Below, piece by piece: positions 62,589 through 64,000 of a stretch of 64,000 nt of DNA (within the stretch, counting starts at the first letter, position 1; every line of letters starts with the position of its first letter). A program made the position numbers and the translations under genes. Below the pieces are notes generated by a model, which had not been told where the DNA came from, ran no database searches, and saw nothing but the letters and a program-made list of their open reading frames with translations. Source of the DNA: Bdellovibrio bacteriovorus (GTDB taxonomy: Bacteria; Bdellovibrionota; Bdellovibrionia; Bdellovibrionales; Bdellovibrionaceae); contig NZ_CP102930.1 of NCBI RefSeq assembly GCF_025558485.1, forward strand, positions 2,604,001 through 2,668,000, in the 5' to 3' direction.

Positions 62589-63538
62589 AGCGAGCTGTGA
62601 AGTTTGCGGTACAGGGTTTTACGATCTATTCCCAAATCACGGGAGCTCTTTTCCCGGGCTCCCCGATTCGTTTTTAAGACGAAGGAAATATAGGCTTGAT
62701 TCAGCTCTTCCAAAGAAAGAAAACGCCCTTGCACCTGAAAGAGTCTTTCAAAAATCGGCTCCAGATTTTCGTCTTTTTCGTGAATATCCTCCTGAAAAAT
62801 CTTAAGTGATATCTCTGGCCCCGGGCTTAGGACCACGGCACGCTCAATGCTGTTTTCCAGTTCACGCACATTGCCGCTCCAGGGACGTGACACGAGAAAT
62901 TCGTCCACATCCCTACCCCATTTTTTTTCCGGCATCTGATAGCGTTGCAGAAATTTATCCAGAAAGTGATGGGCCAGTGGCAAGATATCGTCGGCCCGTT
63001 CACGCAGCGGCGGCATCTTGATGGACACCACCTTCAGACGGAAATAAAGATCCTCGCGAAAACGCCGTTCAACGACATTTTCCTCCAGATCATTATGCGT
63101 GGCCGAAACAATACGCAGGTTCAGGGGACGATAATGATTTTCCCCGACTCTTTTGACCTTCTTTTCCTGCAACACCCGCAAAAGTTTTGCCTGTAGATGC
63201 AAATCCAGATCCCCGATTTCATCCAAAAACAGGGTCCCGCCATCAGCTTCTTCAAACAGCCCCTGTCGGGCGCTGTGAGCCCCGGTAAAAGCTCCGCGTG
63301 CATAGCCGAACAACTCGGACTCCAAAAGAGGCTCCGGAATGGCTGAACAATTGATGGGCACAAAGGTTTTTTTCTGACGGGCGCTCAGATCATGAATTAA
63401 ACGAGCGATGACTTCCTTGCCCGTGCCACTTTCACCGGTGATCAGCACATTGGCTGAACTGGCCGCCACACGACGGGCCATATCCAGCACCTCCAAAAAA
63501 CGCGGGCTTTTTCCAATAATCGGGCTGAAAGTGCTCAC
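62582..63538 (-). CDS. Sigma-54 activator without receiver domain
   Basis: 318 residues starting at GTG (GTGA overlap with the DJ-1 stop). There is no N-terminal receiver: the AAA+ domain starts at once, with Walker A GESGTGKE (about 35-42), GAFTGA loop, Walker B GGTLFLDEIGDL and the R-finger region FREDLYFRLKVV. A short Fis-type helix-turn-helix (SSRDLGIDRKTLYRKL) closes it. Such proteins are constitutively active or controlled by partner binding. Coupled to a DJ-1/PfpI protein and near a sigma-54 promoter (61620), it is a good candidate activator of the ElaB/YqjD-type operon. Confidence 0.9.
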   Translation of the reverse strand: MSTFSPIIGKSPRFLEVLDMARRVAASSANVLITGESGTGKEVIARLIHDLSARQKKTFVPINCSAIPEPLLESELFGYARGAFTGAHSARQGLFEEADGGTLFLDEIGDLDLHLQAKLLRVLQEKKVKRVGENHYRPLNLRIVSATHNDLEENVVERRFREDLYFRLKVVSIKMPPLRERADDILPLAHHFLDKFLQRYQMPEKKWGRDVDEFLVSRPWSGNVRELENSIERAVVLSPGPEISLKIFQEDIHEKDENLEPIFERLFQVQGRFLSLEELNQAYISFVLKTNRGAREKSSRDLGIDRKTLYRKLHSSLQ

Positions 63539-64000
63539 AGGGAACCTCGCACTTCGCGTTGAGGTTCATGCCATTCACACCAGTTTTGTTCCGGTACAAT
63601 ACGACCTTCCTCGATAAAGTCCAAAACCTCCACCATGGCTTTTCCGACTCCGGCGGCAGAGGCGGGATTTTGTCCTGTCACCAGACGGCCACTTTTCACA
63701 ACGTGTCCGGCAAATTTGGGCGACGACGTGTGATGTGCACCCCGTTCCTGCAAACGGGTCTGCAACAGAAACGGCACCGCCTTTTCCATACCGACAGTTT
63801 CTTCCTCGTCGTTGGTGAAACAGGAAATTTCATGGCCTTTGACCAGATAGCTTCCATCAGAAAGCCGCACATTCACCAAAGCCGCGGGGCCATGGCAAAC
63901 TGCCCCGACCACTCCGTTATTTTCATAAACTTCCTGTGTCAGCTTTTGCAGTTGCAGGTTTTCCGGAAAATCAAACATGGTGCCATGCCCGCCAGCGAAG
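63535..64000 (-). CDS. DJ-1/PfpI family protein (partial, runs off the window)
   Basis: Only the C-terminal part is present. The coding frame continues upstream of the ATG at 63978 as FAGGHGT to the last base. Recognisable are GAVCHGPAALVN with the nucleophile Cys, KGHEISCFTNDEEETVGMEKAVPFLL, and RLVTGQNPASAAGVGKAMVEVL, as in Hsp31-like glyoxalase/protease relatives. It probably deals with reactive carbonyls or acts as a chaperone. Coupled to the downstream sigma-54 activator. Confidence 0.88.
   Translation of the reverse strand, partial: FAGGHGTMFDFPENLQLQKLTQEVYENNGVVGAVCHGPAALVNVRLSDGSYLVKGHEISCFTNDEEETVGMEKAVPFLLQTRLQERGAHHTSSPKFAGHVVKSGRLVTGQNPASAAGVGKAMVEVLDFIEEGRIVPEQNWCEWHEPQREVRGSL

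Overview
The window looks like the chromosome of a Bdellovibrio-type predatory bacterium (Bdellovibrionota). This rests on overall character, not on a database match: a TIGR02147-type regulator, an unusually high share of signal-peptide and lipobox proteins, GG-N10-GC (sigma-54) promoters alongside sigma-54 activators, a lysine-tailed SWIB protein, and a periplasmic Ppx-like protein. Genes are dense, moderately GC-rich and lie on both strands. Three stretches are visibly AT-richer and look foreign: about 29.0-30.4 kb, 33.0-33.9 kb and 53.7-56.4 kb.

Layout. 0-6.2 kb: a methyltransferase, then a minus-strand operon of a vWA lipoprotein, a hybrid histidine kinase and an NtrC-type regulator. 6.3-12.4 kb: secreted or lipid-related proteins (esterase, CDP-diacylglycerol hydrolase-like lipoprotein, P1 peptidase, lipoproteins). 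12.4-15.9 kb: a ferredoxin behind an FNR-like box, convergent with a TonB receptor/DUF4920/PepSY operon. 16-22.3 kb: small housekeeping and secreted genes (SRPBCC, TPR lipoprotein, MsrB, DTW protein) and a 46-residue membrane protein. 22.6-29.0 kb: the most distinctive locus, a TIGR02147 regulator followed by two glycine-rich/collagen-like secreted proteins and a MACPF-like protein. The same inverted repeat lies in front of the regulator and in front of the operon.

29.0-34.0 kb: a segment bounded by 64-bp direct repeats (63 of 64 identical), one of which runs into the 3' end of tRNA-Asp. It holds an HNH nuclease next to the C-terminal remnant of an ATPase (Septu-like), joined directly to an FAD monooxygenase that has also lost its N-terminus, then an ATP-grasp ligase, a paralogue of the 46-residue protein, and an orphan solute-binding protein. 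34.2-44.9 kb: mainly core functions (HMA protein, receiver, orn, AlkD-like, thioredoxin, MCP, ahcY, map, SWIB/histone-like protein, J-domain protein) and a damaged membrane gene. 44.9-52.5 kb: the rimP-nusA-infB operon, rimI, a SurA-like protein and an outer-membrane barrel. 52.8-56.8 kb: a trypsin-like lipoprotein and a two-gene restriction-modification system beside tRNA-Leu. 57-64 kb: an ABC exporter, two BaeRF-type proteins, the Ppx-like protein, an ElaB/YqjD-type plus membrane protein pair behind a sigma-54 promoter, a receiver-less sigma-54 activator and a partial DJ-1/PfpI protein cut by the window edge.

All functions are inferred from sequence motifs read by eye; no searches were run.
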